Source: Alloacidobacterium dinghuense (lineage in GTDB: Bacteria; Acidobacteriota; Terriglobia; Terriglobales; Acidobacteriaceae). Taken from it: 64,000 nt of DNA. The stretch is taken from positions 5,332,001 through 5,396,000 of the forward strand of contig NZ_CP060394.1 in NCBI RefSeq assembly GCF_014274465.1, given 5' to 3'. How positions within the stretch are numbered: position 1 is the stretch's first letter; the number at the start of each line of letters is the position of its first letter. Shown piece after piece: positions 27,639 to 37,802 of the stretch. The notes under the pieces are model-generated. The model made no database searches. It was not told where the DNA came from and saw nothing but the letters and a program-made list of their open reading frames with translations. The translations under genes and the position numbers were made by a program.

Positions 27639-30080
27639 TTACTCGCACCGCAGGGCTGTCATCGGGTCAACCGCTGAGGCACGCCTGGCAGGCAGCAGGC
27701 ATGCCAAGGCTGCCACGACAAGCAAAAGAAACGATACGGCCAACAGGATGAGCGGGCTGGCAGAGGTAGTCTCAATCCAGCGGGTGATCATGCGGTTCAG
27801 ACCCAGACTTAAGGCGAGACCTACCCCAATTCCCAGACCGATGCTTACGCCAGCTGAGGCAAAGACGATTTTGAGCACGTGCCAGCGTTGGGCTCCGAGC
27901 GCCATTCGGATGCCGAATTCATTAGTGCGTTGGACGACCGAATAGGAAACGACACTGTACAGGCCAACGGCCGCCAGCGCCAGCGCCAGAATCGAGAAAG
28001 CAGCAAAGAGGATGGAGATCAACCTGCCTCTGGCCCATACTGTCTGATTGTGAATCCATGTTTCCAGAACGCCATCGTCCCAAAGTGTGGCCTGCTGATC
28101 GGGATTGACTGAAACGATCTGCTGCTTGACGCTGTGCAGTATGTTGCGCGGATCGACGCGGCTGCGCACAAGAACCTGCGTCCACATCCACATGTTCACC
28201 GAATAAGGTAGGTAGATCGCCGGTTTGACGGGCTTATCCAGGCCATCGTCGAGCACGTCGGCGGTGACACCAATGATCTGAAGCCAGCCGTCACTGCCCG
28301 GCGCAACCAACCGGTTGGGCGGCTCGTTCTTCAGGGATGGAATCTTTACTGAGCTGCTCAGAATGCTGCCAGTTGGGTAGTAGTGCTTGGCGAATGTTTC
28401 ATTCACGACGACCAGCAAAGCTCCATGCGCAGTCTCCGTCGCGTCCCATAGCCGGCCTTGCCTGAGCGGGATCTGCAGAGTGCTGAAGTAATTCGAGTCG
28501 ACCAGGTTGATGCTTGCTTTCTGGTCTTCCGCCGCTGTTTTTCCGAGCAATTCGAAGGGCTGCTCCCAGCCACTGTCTGGCGGAGTGGCGTTGGTTGAGA
28601 TACCGGTCGAGATCACGTCCGGCAGAGTTCCGATTTTCTGGCGCAACTGCTCGAAGTAGTTGACCCGCTCTGTCCAGGTAGAGAAGGTGTTTTCGTGGAC
28701 AGGAATGCCAACGGACATGGTGTTGTGCGGGTTATAACCTAGATTGACCCGCATCATGTGCACAAAGCCTTCAATCGCCGCACCAGCAGCGGTGAGCAGA
28801 AGCAGCGTCAGGGCAATCTGGCCAGCGATGAGGTAGGAATGCAGCTGCTTTCCACGCACGGTCCCAGCAACTTTTCGAGTGTTTGATTGCATGACCTGAT
28901 TGATTTCAGGTCGTGCGAGCTGAAGTGCTGGGAACAAGCCGAAGAGGATCCCGGTGACCATTGCAAGGCCAACGCTGAAGAGGAGCACCGGCAAATGAAC
29001 GTGGAAATCGGCCTCATTCGGAAACGCATTTCGCGGTAAGCGAGCGACGATGAGCCCGAGGCTCTGATATGCGAGGATTACGCCCAGACCGGCGCCGGTT
29101 AAGGCGATCAGCAATGATTCGGTGAGCAACTGGCGAATGATACGAGAGCTGCTTGCTCCTACGGCCGAGCGCACAGCAAATTCATGTTGGCGCGCTGTTC
29201 CGCGTGCCAGGAGCAGGATCGAAACATTCCCGCAGCCGATGGCCAAGAGCAGTCCGACGGCGCCGAAGAGCAGATAGAGGGTTTTCCCGATCTGCTGCGA
29301 GAACCAGTGGTTCAGGTTTTGAATTTCGATTTTGTATTGCTGCTTGGGAAAGTGGTCTGGCGTTTGTTTTGAGAATGCCTGGAAGTAAGACTGCAGTTCG
29401 GCAGCGGCGGCTGTTTGGGTGACGTCAGGCCGAAGCTTGACCATGGTGCCGTATTGCTCCGTAACCGAGTTGGAGAGCTTCAGAGGCAGATAAACATCGG
29501 GGCCGAAAAATCCAAAACGAGGCGGCATGATGCCAATCACAGTGTAGGTTTTGTGCACAAGCTGGATGGTCTTGCCTACGACGGACGGATCGCCGTTGTA
29601 GTGCCGTCTCCAGAACTTGTTGCTCAGGACGATGACGGGCTGCGGATCCTGCCCGTCTGGGGCGTCTGCAGGCACAAAATAACGACCGTATAACGCGGGC
29701 ACTCCAAGCATCTGAAACAGATTGCCGGTGAAATACATGGCCTGAACATCTTCGGGGACATCGCTGCCAGTGATGGTCAGATTCCAGCCATTAAAGGCGA
29801 CGACGTATTCAAGGGAATGCGCCTTCGCCAACTCACGCGATTGTGGTCCATTGAGTCCGTATCCCTGGTCTTTGTCGGATTTGTCCAGCAAAGCAATGCT
29901 GGCGATCCGTTCCGGATTGGTGTAAGGCCAAGGATTCATGAGCACGGCGTAGATGATGCTGAAGACAGAGACAGTGGCGCCGATGCCGAGGGCGAGCGAA
30001 AGGATCGCAGTAAGGGAGAAGCCAGGATGATTCCATAGCTGTCGAACGGCGTAGCGGATGTCTTGCAGCAGAGTGGTCAT
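27639..30080 (-). CDS. ADOP-type permease, copy A
   Basis: An 813-residue permease of the acidobacterial duplicated orphan permease type. It starts with LLQDIRYAVRQLWNHPGFSL and a membrane helix (GIGATVSVFSIIYAVLMNPW), then a MacB-like periplasmic domain, a three-helix FtsX block (with AVRSAVGASSSRIIRQLLTE), a second periplasmic domain and a second FtsX block (RTNEFGIRMALGAQRWHVLK) ending in RRASAVDPMTALRCE. No ATPase or PadR regulator gene is adjacent. Substrate unknown. ATG is preceded by GGAG. It is the most downstream of the four copies, 35 bases after copy B. Confidence 0.92.
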   Translation of the reverse strand: MTTLLQDIRYAVRQLWNHPGFSLTAILSLALGIGATVSVFSIIYAVLMNPWPYTNPERIASIALLDKSDKDQGYGLNGPQSRELAKAHSLEYVVAFNGWNLTITGSDVPEDVQAMYFTGNLFQMLGVPALYGRYFVPADAPDGQDPQPVIVLSNKFWRRHYNGDPSVVGKTIQLVHKTYTVIGIMPPRFGFFGPDVYLPLKLSNSVTEQYGTMVKLRPDVTQTAAAAELQSYFQAFSKQTPDHFPKQQYKIEIQNLNHWFSQQIGKTLYLLFGAVGLLLAIGCGNVSILLLARGTARQHEFAVRSAVGASSSRIIRQLLTESLLIALTGAGLGVILAYQSLGLIVARLPRNAFPNEADFHVHLPVLLFSVGLAMVTGILFGLFPALQLARPEINQVMQSNTRKVAGTVRGKQLHSYLIAGQIALTLLLLTAAGAAIEGFVHMMRVNLGYNPHNTMSVGIPVHENTFSTWTERVNYFEQLRQKIGTLPDVISTGISTNATPPDSGWEQPFELLGKTAAEDQKASINLVDSNYFSTLQIPLRQGRLWDATETAHGALLVVVNETFAKHYYPTGSILSSSVKIPSLKNEPPNRLVAPGSDGWLQIIGVTADVLDDGLDKPVKPAIYLPYSVNMWMWTQVLVRSRVDPRNILHSVKQQIVSVNPDQQATLWDDGVLETWIHNQTVWARGRLISILFAAFSILALALAAVGLYSVVSYSVVQRTNEFGIRMALGAQRWHVLKIVFASAGVSIGLGIGVGLALSLGLNRMITRWIETTSASPLILLAVSFLLLVVAALACLLPARRASAVDPMTALRCE

Positions 30081-30115
30081 AGAGGCTCCTTGGCCGACAA
30101 CCTAGATTGAACGGT

Positions 30116-32563
30116 TCAGTCGCACCGTAACGCGGTCATGGGATCGACGGATGAGGCCCTGCGCGCCGGCATCAGACACGCCATGACAGCAACGACGACG
30201 AGCAGAAGCGAAACGCTCAACACAATGAGTGGATGAGTGAGCGGATGATTTGTTGTGTTTCCTACCCAACCGGAGATAAAGCGATGCAGGCCCAGACTCA
30301 ATGCAAGCCCTGTCAAAACGCCGAGGCCAACGCTTATTCCCGCAGAGGCGAGGACAATTTTCGAGACGTCGGATTTCTGCGCGCCCAGCGCGATGCGGAT
30401 GCCGAATTCGTTGGTCCGTTGAGCTACAGAGTAAGACACGACGCTGTAGAGGCCGACAGCGGAGAGAATGAGCGCGAGAATGGAGAATCCGGCAAAGAGG
30501 GCGGAGATGAGGCGTCCGCGTGCCCATACAGGTTCGTCCCGAATCCACTTTTCCAGGCTGGCGATGGCGCCGAAGGCGGGTTGATTGGGATTGACCAGCG
30601 CGATCTGCCGGCGAATGCTGTTCTGGAGTGAATCGGGCGCGATGCGGGTGCGGACCAGGAATTGCGTTCCCATCCACAGCTGGGTGCTATAGGGAACGAA
30701 CATTGCCGGACGGGTGGGCTGATCGACGCCGTCGTTGATGGAGTCGGCTACAACGCCTATGATCTGCATCCAGCCACTGGCCTCGGGCGCATTCCAAACT
30801 CCGGGGTCATTGCGGAGATCGAGGACTTTGAGGGAATGTCCAAGGATGCTGCCTTCAGGAAAATACTGGCGTGCGAAGGTCTGATTGACGATGGCCAATG
30901 GCGTGCCGTGCGCGATTTCAGCAGGCGTCCAGGCGCGGCCTTCGAGAAGTGGTGTCTGCAGAGTGCGGAAGTAATCGGAATCGATGAGGTTGAACTTAGC
31001 GTACTGTGATTCCGGTGAGAGCGAGGGTTTGCCCAGCAGATCAAAGCGCTGCCACCAACCGCCACCTGGCGGAGTGCCGCCTGTTGTTATCGAGGCGGAG
31101 ATGACATCGGGCAACGCGGCAATGCTGGCGCGTAATTGTTCAAAATAATTCACCCGGGCTTGCCAATTCGTGTACGTGTTTTCGCGCAGGGGGATGCCCA
31201 CCGAGACGACGTTATGCGGATTGTACCCGAGAGGGACGCGCAGAATGTGGATGAAGCTTTCGATGGCTGCTCCGGCAACGGTGAGGAGCATCATTGTGAG
31301 TGCGATCTGCGCGGCTACCAGCATGGCATGCAGACGCTTGCCGCGCACGCTGCCGGCAGCCCTCGTTGTGGCCGACTGCATCACACGGCTGATTTCCGGT
31401 TTCGCCATTTGCAGTGCCGGGATGAGGCCGAAGAACACAGTAGTGAGCAGAGCGACCACGACGCTGAAAAGCAGTACGGGCAGGTTTATGTGAATGGCAA
31501 CGTCGGGAGGGAATAAGCGAGGCGGGAGCCAGGCAATGATAACGACAAGCAGGCGCGAGGCGAGCATGACACCGAGCACGGCTCCGGTAAGGGCCAGCAT
31601 AAGGGACTCAGTCAGCAACTGGCGGACAATGCGGATGCTTCCTGCGCCTACTGCGGCGCGCACGGCAAATTCATGCTGCCGCGCTGTTCCGCGTGCCAGA
31701 AGCAGGATGGAGACATTGCTGCACCCAATGGCCAGGAGCATCGCGACCGCTCCAAAGAGCAGGTAAAGCGTGCTGCCCATGTTGTGCGTGATTTCCCAGG
31801 TCAGCAGGCGGATGTCCACCTTGGCGTTCTTGGGAAAATCGAGGGGGCGCTCGTGCATGTAACGGTCGAGAAGCGGCTGCATTTCCGCGTCTGCCGCGGC
31901 GAGGCTGACTCCGGGACGCAACTTGACCATGACGCCGCCTCCCAGTGGATTGCCAATTTCCTGCGGGAGATATACGTCCGTGCCCCAGCCCTCAGTGAAG
32001 TTGGGCCGGGTGACGCCGACAATGGTGTATCGTTTGTGATCCAGCTCCAGGGTTTTGCCGATGATGGCAGGATCGCCGTTGAAGTGGCGCTGCCAGAAGC
32101 GGTAATGGAGCACCGCGACAGGCTGCGGCTCCTGCCCATCAGGGGAATCGGAGGGGCCGAGGTTGCGCCCGAGCAGCGGCGGAACGCGGAGTGTGGGGAA
32201 GGTTTCACCGATGCCAAAGTAGGCTCTGACGTTTTCCGGGATTTCGCCTCCGGTGATCTCGAGGAATCCCAGCCTCCACGAAGCGATGTTTTCGAAAGCG
32301 TGTACATTTCGCAGTTCACGCAGCTGCTGTCCTGAGAACCATGCGTCGGAGATGTTTCCCTTTTGATCGCGGATGCTGAGGTTGGCGAGACGGTCCACGT
32401 CGGCGTAGGGGAAGGGATGGAGCAGCACGCCGTAAATCACGCTGAAGACTGAGACGGTAGCGCCTATGCCCAAGGCAAGCGAGAGAATCGCAGTCAGTGC
32501 AAAGCCAAGATGGTTGTGTAACTGGCGGAAGGCGTAGCGGATGTCCTGCAGCAGGGTGACCAA
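30116..32563 (-). CDS. ADOP-type permease, copy B
   Basis: An 815-residue paralogue of copies A and C with the same architecture: LLQDIRYAFRQLHNHLGFAL, helix, MacB-like domain, FtsX block with AVRAAVGAGSIRIVRQLLTE, second periplasmic domain, FtsX block with RTNEFGIRIALGAQKSDVSK and terminal RRASSVDPMTALRCD. TTG at 32563 is chosen because AAGGAG lies six bases upstream and it makes the length match the other copies; an ATG 12 codons earlier is possible but lies nearly at copy C's stop. The gap to copy C is 28 bases, so A, B and C look cotranscribed. Confidence 0.92.
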   Translation of the reverse strand: MVTLLQDIRYAFRQLHNHLGFALTAILSLALGIGATVSVFSVIYGVLLHPFPYADVDRLANLSIRDQKGNISDAWFSGQQLRELRNVHAFENIASWRLGFLEITGGEIPENVRAYFGIGETFPTLRVPPLLGRNLGPSDSPDGQEPQPVAVLHYRFWQRHFNGDPAIIGKTLELDHKRYTIVGVTRPNFTEGWGTDVYLPQEIGNPLGGGVMVKLRPGVSLAAADAEMQPLLDRYMHERPLDFPKNAKVDIRLLTWEITHNMGSTLYLLFGAVAMLLAIGCSNVSILLLARGTARQHEFAVRAAVGAGSIRIVRQLLTESLMLALTGAVLGVMLASRLLVVIIAWLPPRLFPPDVAIHINLPVLLFSVVVALLTTVFFGLIPALQMAKPEISRVMQSATTRAAGSVRGKRLHAMLVAAQIALTMMLLTVAGAAIESFIHILRVPLGYNPHNVVSVGIPLRENTYTNWQARVNYFEQLRASIAALPDVISASITTGGTPPGGGWWQRFDLLGKPSLSPESQYAKFNLIDSDYFRTLQTPLLEGRAWTPAEIAHGTPLAIVNQTFARQYFPEGSILGHSLKVLDLRNDPGVWNAPEASGWMQIIGVVADSINDGVDQPTRPAMFVPYSTQLWMGTQFLVRTRIAPDSLQNSIRRQIALVNPNQPAFGAIASLEKWIRDEPVWARGRLISALFAGFSILALILSAVGLYSVVSYSVAQRTNEFGIRIALGAQKSDVSKIVLASAGISVGLGVLTGLALSLGLHRFISGWVGNTTNHPLTHPLIVLSVSLLLVVVAVMACLMPARRASSVDPMTALRCD

Positions 32564-32591
32564 ATCAGTCTCCTTGAATGGAAAACGGAAT

Positions 32592-35039
32592 TCATTCACA
32601 ACGCAATGCTGTCATAGGATCGACGGATGAGGCCCTGCGTGCGGGAGCAACGCAGGCCAAGATTGCTACCGCTAATAACACGGCTGCTGCCCCCAGAATC
32701 AGCAGCGGGTTATGGTTGCTGCTTTCTACCCAGCGCGCGATGAGGCGATTGAGGCCAAAGCTGACCGCAAAGCCCAAGGCAATCCCAAGCCCGATGCTTG
32801 CGCCGGCTGAAGCAAGAACAATTTTCAGGACATCGGTCTTACTTGCGCCCAAGGCCATGCGAATACCGAATTCATTTGTCCGCTGCGCGACAGAATACGA
32901 AACGACGCTGTAAAGCCCCACGGCCGCTAGAACTAGCGCAAGAATTGAGAATGCCGCGAAGAGCACAGATATAAGACGGCCCCGCGCCCATTCCGGCTCA
33001 TTCCTGATCCAGGTCTCCAGACTGTCTACTTCGCCGTTGACTTGCTGGTCGGGATCAACGCGAGTGACCTGCTGGCGAATGCTGTGCAGGATCGATTGCG
33101 GATCTGTCCGGCTGCGGATAAGGATCTGCGTGTGCATCCACATAACCGTGCCGTAGGGCATGTAAATTGCCGGTTTCACCGGCTTGTCCAGTCCGTCGTT
33201 GAGCGAATCCCTAACGACACCGATGATCTGCATCCAGCTGTCGGCTCCGGGTACCGTCAGAGTGTAGGGCGGCTCGTTCTTTTGGGTGGGCACTTCCACC
33301 GAGTGGCCAAGCATGTCGCCCGCCGGATAGAAGCGTTTGGCGAAGGTCTCATTGACGATGGCAAGCAATGCGCTGTGCGCTGTTTCTGTATGGGTCCACA
33401 TGCGTCCTTGTAAGAGCGGTATGTTAAGAGTGCGGAAGTAGCCGGGATCAATGTAGTTCAGGCGCGCGGTCTGTCCTTCAATCGAAGGATTCGGCGCCTT
33501 CCCCAGCAACTCGAATCGCTGTTCGTCACCACTGCTGGGAGGAGTGGCGTTCGTCGAAATTCCCGTCGAAACAATGTCGGGTAACTCGGCAATCTTCGCG
33601 CGGAGTTGCTCATAATAGTTCATGCGCGCTGTCCAGTTGGTATACGTGTTTTCGTGAATCGGGATACCGATGGAGATTACATTGTGCGGGTCATAGCCCA
33701 GGTTCACGCGCATCATGCTGAGGAAGCCATTGACCGCCGCACCGGCAGCCGTCATCAGCAGCAACGTCAGTGCAATCTGCCCAGCAATCAGCGTGCTGTG
33801 GACACGCTTCCCGCGCACGCTGCCAGCGGCTTTTTTCGTGCTTGATTGCATGACCTGGCCGATCTCAGGCCGGGCCATCTGCAGAGCAGGAAATAAGCCG
33901 AAGAGTACGCCGGTCAGCATCGCCAATCCCACGCAGAAAAGCAGGACCGGCGGGTTTACGCTGAAATCCGTATCGGAGGGGAAGAAGTTACGTGGCAACC
34001 AGGCCACAATCAGCGCCAGAATGCGATAGGCAAGCAGGATGCCGAGCCCTGCCCCTGTAAGCGAAAGCATCAGCGATTCAGTCAGCAACTGGCGCACGAT
34101 GCGCGAGCCGCTGGCGCCCACCGCAGAGCGCACTGCAAACTCATGCTGTCGTGCCGTACCTCGCGCCATCAGTAGGATAGAAACATTGCCGCAGCCGATC
34201 GCCAGCAGCATAGCAACCGCCGCAAACAGCAGATAAAGCGTGCCGCCCAGCTGGTGGACCGTCCAGTAGCTCAGCTCACGAACGTCAACTTTGAATTTGG
34301 GTGGAAAATGCGTCGGTGTTTCTTTAGCGAAGCGCTCCATCAGCGGCTGTAATTCAGCATTGGCAGCAGCCTGTGTAATTCCTGGCCGCAGCTTGATGAC
34401 TACTCCAAACTGGAGAGCCTGATCATTCGTGAGTTTCTGTGGCAGGTAAACATCTGCGTCCCATCCCCAGGTAAAGTGTGGACGTGTGACGCCGACGATG
34501 GTGTATTTCTTGTGAACCAGTTCCAGCGTCTTGCCGATGACAGTGGAATCGCTGCTGAAATGCCGTTGCCAGAATCGATAGTTGAGCATGACAACCGGCT
34601 GCGGCTCCTGGCCTTCCGGTGAATCGGATGGGCCGAGATTGCGCCCGAGCAGCGGAGACACTCCCAGCGTAGGAAAAGTGTCGCTTGTATTCGTATAAGC
34701 GGCTACGTCTTCGGGAACATCATGCCCGGTGACCGTCAGGTTCCATTCATTCCAGGCTGCGATGCTTTCGACGGCGTGGGCCTGTTGCAGTTCGCGCAAT
34801 TGAGGGCCGGTGATCCAGGCATTCCAGAAGTTTCCGTATGGGTCGCTGTAACTGAGCGTAACCAAGCGGTTAAGGTCCGCATATGAGTACGGATGCATGA
34901 TCACCCCATAAATCACGCTGAAGACCGAAACCGTAGCCCCGATACCGAGGGCAAGTGACAAAACAGCCGTCAGGGCGAAGCCGGGGTGGTTGCGTAGTTG
35001 ACGAAAGGAGTAGCGGATATCCTGCAGCAGGGTATGCAC
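32592..35039 (-). CDS. ADOP-type permease, copy C
   Basis: An 815-residue paralogue, first of the tightly spaced A-C run. The N-terminus HTLLQDIRYSFRQLRNHPGF leads into the helix with GIGATVSVFSVIYGVIMH; the FtsX blocks carry AVRSAVGASGSRIVRQLLTE and RTNEFGIRMALGASKTDVLK, and the end is RRASSVDPMTALRCE. The GTG at 35039 follows GGAGG by four bases and is preferred over an ATG 11 codons upstream. A near-perfect inverted repeat at 35077-35108 lies just before it and could be its operator. Confidence 0.92.
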   Translation of the reverse strand: MHTLLQDIRYSFRQLRNHPGFALTAVLSLALGIGATVSVFSVIYGVIMHPYSYADLNRLVTLSYSDPYGNFWNAWITGPQLRELQQAHAVESIAAWNEWNLTVTGHDVPEDVAAYTNTSDTFPTLGVSPLLGRNLGPSDSPEGQEPQPVVMLNYRFWQRHFSSDSTVIGKTLELVHKKYTIVGVTRPHFTWGWDADVYLPQKLTNDQALQFGVVIKLRPGITQAAANAELQPLMERFAKETPTHFPPKFKVDVRELSYWTVHQLGGTLYLLFAAVAMLLAIGCGNVSILLMARGTARQHEFAVRSAVGASGSRIVRQLLTESLMLSLTGAGLGILLAYRILALIVAWLPRNFFPSDTDFSVNPPVLLFCVGLAMLTGVLFGLFPALQMARPEIGQVMQSSTKKAAGSVRGKRVHSTLIAGQIALTLLLMTAAGAAVNGFLSMMRVNLGYDPHNVISIGIPIHENTYTNWTARMNYYEQLRAKIAELPDIVSTGISTNATPPSSGDEQRFELLGKAPNPSIEGQTARLNYIDPGYFRTLNIPLLQGRMWTHTETAHSALLAIVNETFAKRFYPAGDMLGHSVEVPTQKNEPPYTLTVPGADSWMQIIGVVRDSLNDGLDKPVKPAIYMPYGTVMWMHTQILIRSRTDPQSILHSIRQQVTRVDPDQQVNGEVDSLETWIRNEPEWARGRLISVLFAAFSILALVLAAVGLYSVVSYSVAQRTNEFGIRMALGASKTDVLKIVLASAGASIGLGIALGFAVSFGLNRLIARWVESSNHNPLLILGAAAVLLAVAILACVAPARRASSVDPMTALRCE

Positions 35040-35076
35040 ATCGCCTCCGAGTACAGACCGTGGATGATGCATCTAC

Positions 35077-35108
35077 GAGCAATTTCGTACCCAACTGGCA
35101 ATTTGCTC
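35077..35108. promoter_or_regulatory. Inverted repeat upstream of permease copy C
   Basis: GAGCAATTT (35077-35085) and AATTTGCTC (35100-35108) are inverted arms with one mismatch around a 14-base spacer, about 40 bases upstream of the copy C start. Spacing and A/T content fit a dimeric regulator site; no regulator is identified. Confidence 0.35.
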
Positions 35109-35174
35109 TAATCGATTGAATCTATGCGGGTAATTGAAGTTGCGCGTTCGATTCCGCCAGCGCGCCTCTGTTCA

Positions 35175-35198
35175 CTTGCGGACGTGACCGTTCGCAAG
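35175..35198. terminator. Hairpin after permease copy D
   Basis: CTTGCGGACG and CGTTCGCAAG form a ten-base stem with one mismatch around TGAC, about 35 bases past the copy D stop. No clear T run follows, so factor-independent termination is doubtful, but it may separate copy D from copies A-C. Confidence 0.4.
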
Positions 35199-35233
35199 CG
35201 GACAATGCTACGACGAGCGGAATTTCGCCAGAC

Positions 35234-37678
35234 TTATTCGGTCCGCAGGGCCTTCATCGGCTGCACAAGCGATGCTCGGAACGCGGGTACGATGCATGCC
35301 AGCAGCGCTACAACGACCAGAAGGAGGCCAACAGTTAATACCAGGAATGGGTTGCTGGTGGTATTGCCGATCCAGCGGGATAGCAATCCGCTCAGGCCGA
35401 AGCTCAGGATGAGGCCAACCAGGAGGCCTGTGCCCACGCTGATTCCAGCGGTGGAGAGCACGTTCAACAAAATATGACGGCGTAGCGCGCCGAGAGCCAT
35501 ACGGATGCCGAATTCATGGGTGCGTTGCGCGACGGAGTAGGAGACAACGCTGTAGAGGCCCACCGTGGCCAACACGAGCGCCAGCGCCGAAAAGACGCTG
35601 GCGAGGACGGCAATGAGGTGCTCACGCGCCCAAACTGGCTCTTGTTTGATGCGTTCAGTAATGGACTGAACGGGGTAGGACACCTGCTGCTCTGGATTGA
35701 TGCCGGCGATCTGGCGGCGAATGGCTGACTCCATTGCCAGGGGATCACCCTGGGTCTGTGCCAGCACCTGAATCCACGCAACCATGTAGAGCGAATAGGG
35801 AACGTAGATCTCAGGCTTTACCGGCTGATCGAGTCCGCCATTGCGTGCATCGCCGACAACTCCAATGACAGGTAGCCAGCTGTCACTGCCCTCGACGGCG
35901 AGGATGCCCGGCGGATGACCCTGCAGCCTTGGTATACGCACGGAGTGGCCGAGGATATCGCCATTGGGAAAATATCGGCGGACAAATTCCTGGTTTACCA
36001 CGGCAAGGCGCGCCCCGCGTTGCGTTTCAGACTCGTCCCACAGGCGCCCGCGCAACAGCGGAATATGCAGGATGGTAAAGAACTGAGGATCGACGAGATT
36101 GATGTCGACGAGGCGTGTGCCAAAGGTGTTTCTGCCAAGAATCTCGATGGGGAAATCCCAGGTGCTACGCGGCGGAGCCACGATGGCGAGGGATGCCGAT
36201 GTCACTCCCTGTGTTCTGGCGACCTGATCGCGCAGCTGCGTGAAGTAATTCGCACGCGCTTCCCATGTTGGATAGGCGTGCTTGTGGACGGGAATACTGA
36301 AGTCGGCGACATTGTGCGGATCGAAGCCGAGGTCGGTGTGGATCACCGTGCGAAAGCTCTCGATCGCCGAAGCTGAGGCGGTGAGCAGCACCATAGCCAA
36401 GGCGATTTGCCCGGCAATCAGGAAGGCATGCAATCGCCTGCTGGAGACGCTGCCTGCAGCTTTCTGTGTGGTGGCCTGCATGACTTCGCGAATCTCAGGG
36501 TTCGCAAGTTGCAGCGCAGGAAAGAGGCCGAAGAGGATGCTCGTGAGGATGGCGAGCGCAACGCTAAACGCCAGCACCGGCACGTGCACCGGAATCTCAA
36601 GGCCGCGCGGGAAAAGCTGAAACGGAAGCAGGCTGACAACGAAAGGTGTGCTGCGGTAGGTGGCGATAACTCCCAGAGCAGCCCCTGCGAGGCCGAGAAT
36701 CAGAGATTCGGTGAGAAGCTGCCGCACGATGCGCCAGCCGCTGCCACCTACTGCCGCGCGAACGGCGAACTCATGTCGTCGTCCAGTTCCGCGGGCGAGC
36801 AACAGGATCGACACATTCACGCAGCCGATCACAAGCAGCAGCAGCACCGCGGCGAAGAGCAAGTAGAGCGTGCTGCCGAGCGAGCGGCTGATGCGGTCTC
36901 CAACTCCTTGAATATTGATTTCCAGTCCCTCGATCCAGAGATTCGGATGTTCGCGAATCATTTGCTGGAAGATGGGGCGAACTTCACTCAAGGCCTGTGC
37001 TCGCGTGACGCCCGGCCTGAGCCTCATGACTGTGATGTAAATCGACGAATCGGTGCTGGCCGTGGTATCCAGGGGCACATATACATCGGCATCCCACCAG
37101 GTAAATCGCGCAGGCATGATGCCGAGGATGGTGTAGTTGCGATTATCGAGCCGCAGAGGCTGGCCGATTACAGATTGATTTCCATTGAAGCGGCGCTGCC
37201 AGTATTGATAGGTGAGAACGACAACCGGCTGCGGCGCCTGGTTGGGCGGCGCGTCGGACGGAAGAAAGGTGCGCCCGAGATAGGCCGGAACACCAAAAAA
37301 CGGGAAGGCATTGCCGGAGAGATAGACGACATCCACATCCTGCGGGATATCGACGGTCGTATCTGCCAGATATTCCTCGTCCATCTGGACCAGATCTTCG
37401 AAGGCGTGCGCATTGCGCAGATCGGCTATGTGGTCGCGGGAAACATAGATCTCATCTTCAGAGCCGGATTTGTCGCGGACACGAAACTGAACGATGCGGT
37501 TGGCATGCGCGTAGGGAGACGGATGAATGAGGACGCTATAAACAACGCTGAATACCGAAACGGTGGCAGCGATTCCAAGAGCCAGAGAGAGAATGGCGGT
37601 TAGAGCGAACCCTGGATGTTTCCACAACTGCCGGAGCGCGAACCGAACATCCTGCAGAAAAATTGACACAGGCCTCAA
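35234..37678 (-). CDS. ADOP-type permease, copy D (divergent)
   Basis: An 811-814 residue member of the same family, clearly less similar to A-C: it begins SIFLQDVRFALRQLWKHPGF, has GIAATVSVFSVVYSVLIHPS and AVRAAVGGSGWRIVRQLLTE, and ends in FRASLVQPMKALRTE in place of the RRASxVDPMTALRC ending shared by A-C. The domain order (helix, MacB-like, FtsX, periplasmic, FtsX) is unchanged. TTG at 37678 is the first codon, and a GTG three codons on is equally possible. About 195 bases separate it from copy C, so it is probably its own transcript, with a possible promoter at 37695-37722. Confidence 0.92.
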   Translation of the reverse strand: MRPVSIFLQDVRFALRQLWKHPGFALTAILSLALGIAATVSVFSVVYSVLIHPSPYAHANRIVQFRVRDKSGSEDEIYVSRDHIADLRNAHAFEDLVQMDEEYLADTTVDIPQDVDVVYLSGNAFPFFGVPAYLGRTFLPSDAPPNQAPQPVVVLTYQYWQRRFNGNQSVIGQPLRLDNRNYTILGIMPARFTWWDADVYVPLDTTASTDSSIYITVMRLRPGVTRAQALSEVRPIFQQMIREHPNLWIEGLEINIQGVGDRISRSLGSTLYLLFAAVLLLLVIGCVNVSILLLARGTGRRHEFAVRAAVGGSGWRIVRQLLTESLILGLAGAALGVIATYRSTPFVVSLLPFQLFPRGLEIPVHVPVLAFSVALAILTSILFGLFPALQLANPEIREVMQATTQKAAGSVSSRRLHAFLIAGQIALAMVLLTASASAIESFRTVIHTDLGFDPHNVADFSIPVHKHAYPTWEARANYFTQLRDQVARTQGVTSASLAIVAPPRSTWDFPIEILGRNTFGTRLVDINLVDPQFFTILHIPLLRGRLWDESETQRGARLAVVNQEFVRRYFPNGDILGHSVRIPRLQGHPPGILAVEGSDSWLPVIGVVGDARNGGLDQPVKPEIYVPYSLYMVAWIQVLAQTQGDPLAMESAIRRQIAGINPEQQVSYPVQSITERIKQEPVWAREHLIAVLASVFSALALVLATVGLYSVVSYSVAQRTHEFGIRMALGALRRHILLNVLSTAGISVGTGLLVGLILSFGLSGLLSRWIGNTTSNPFLVLTVGLLLVVVALLACIVPAFRASLVQPMKALRTE

Positions 37679-37694
37679 GATATCAAAAAAAGTT

Positions 37695-37722
37695 CTTATA
37701 ACTTATTGCTGATTTTCAGCAA
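37695..37722 (-). promoter_or_regulatory. Candidate promoter and palindrome before permease copy D
   Basis: On the minus strand TTGCTG (37722-37717) and TATAAG (37700-37695) are spaced 16 bases, resembling a sigma-70 promoter. The -35 hexamer is part of a perfect palindrome, TTGCTGAAAATCAGCAA (37706-37722), which could be a repressor site overlapping the promoter. Confidence 0.45.
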
Positions 37723-37802
37723 GTTTACATGACTTAGCACATGCTCAAACGATTCTGCAACGGAAAACCATATGTGACGCGATTCTGGACATAACCACGG
37801 AG

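Noticed and set aside
36407-37603. A 398-residue plus-strand frame across permease D
   Set aside because: Antisense of a well-supported permease gene; no motif or ribosome binding site.
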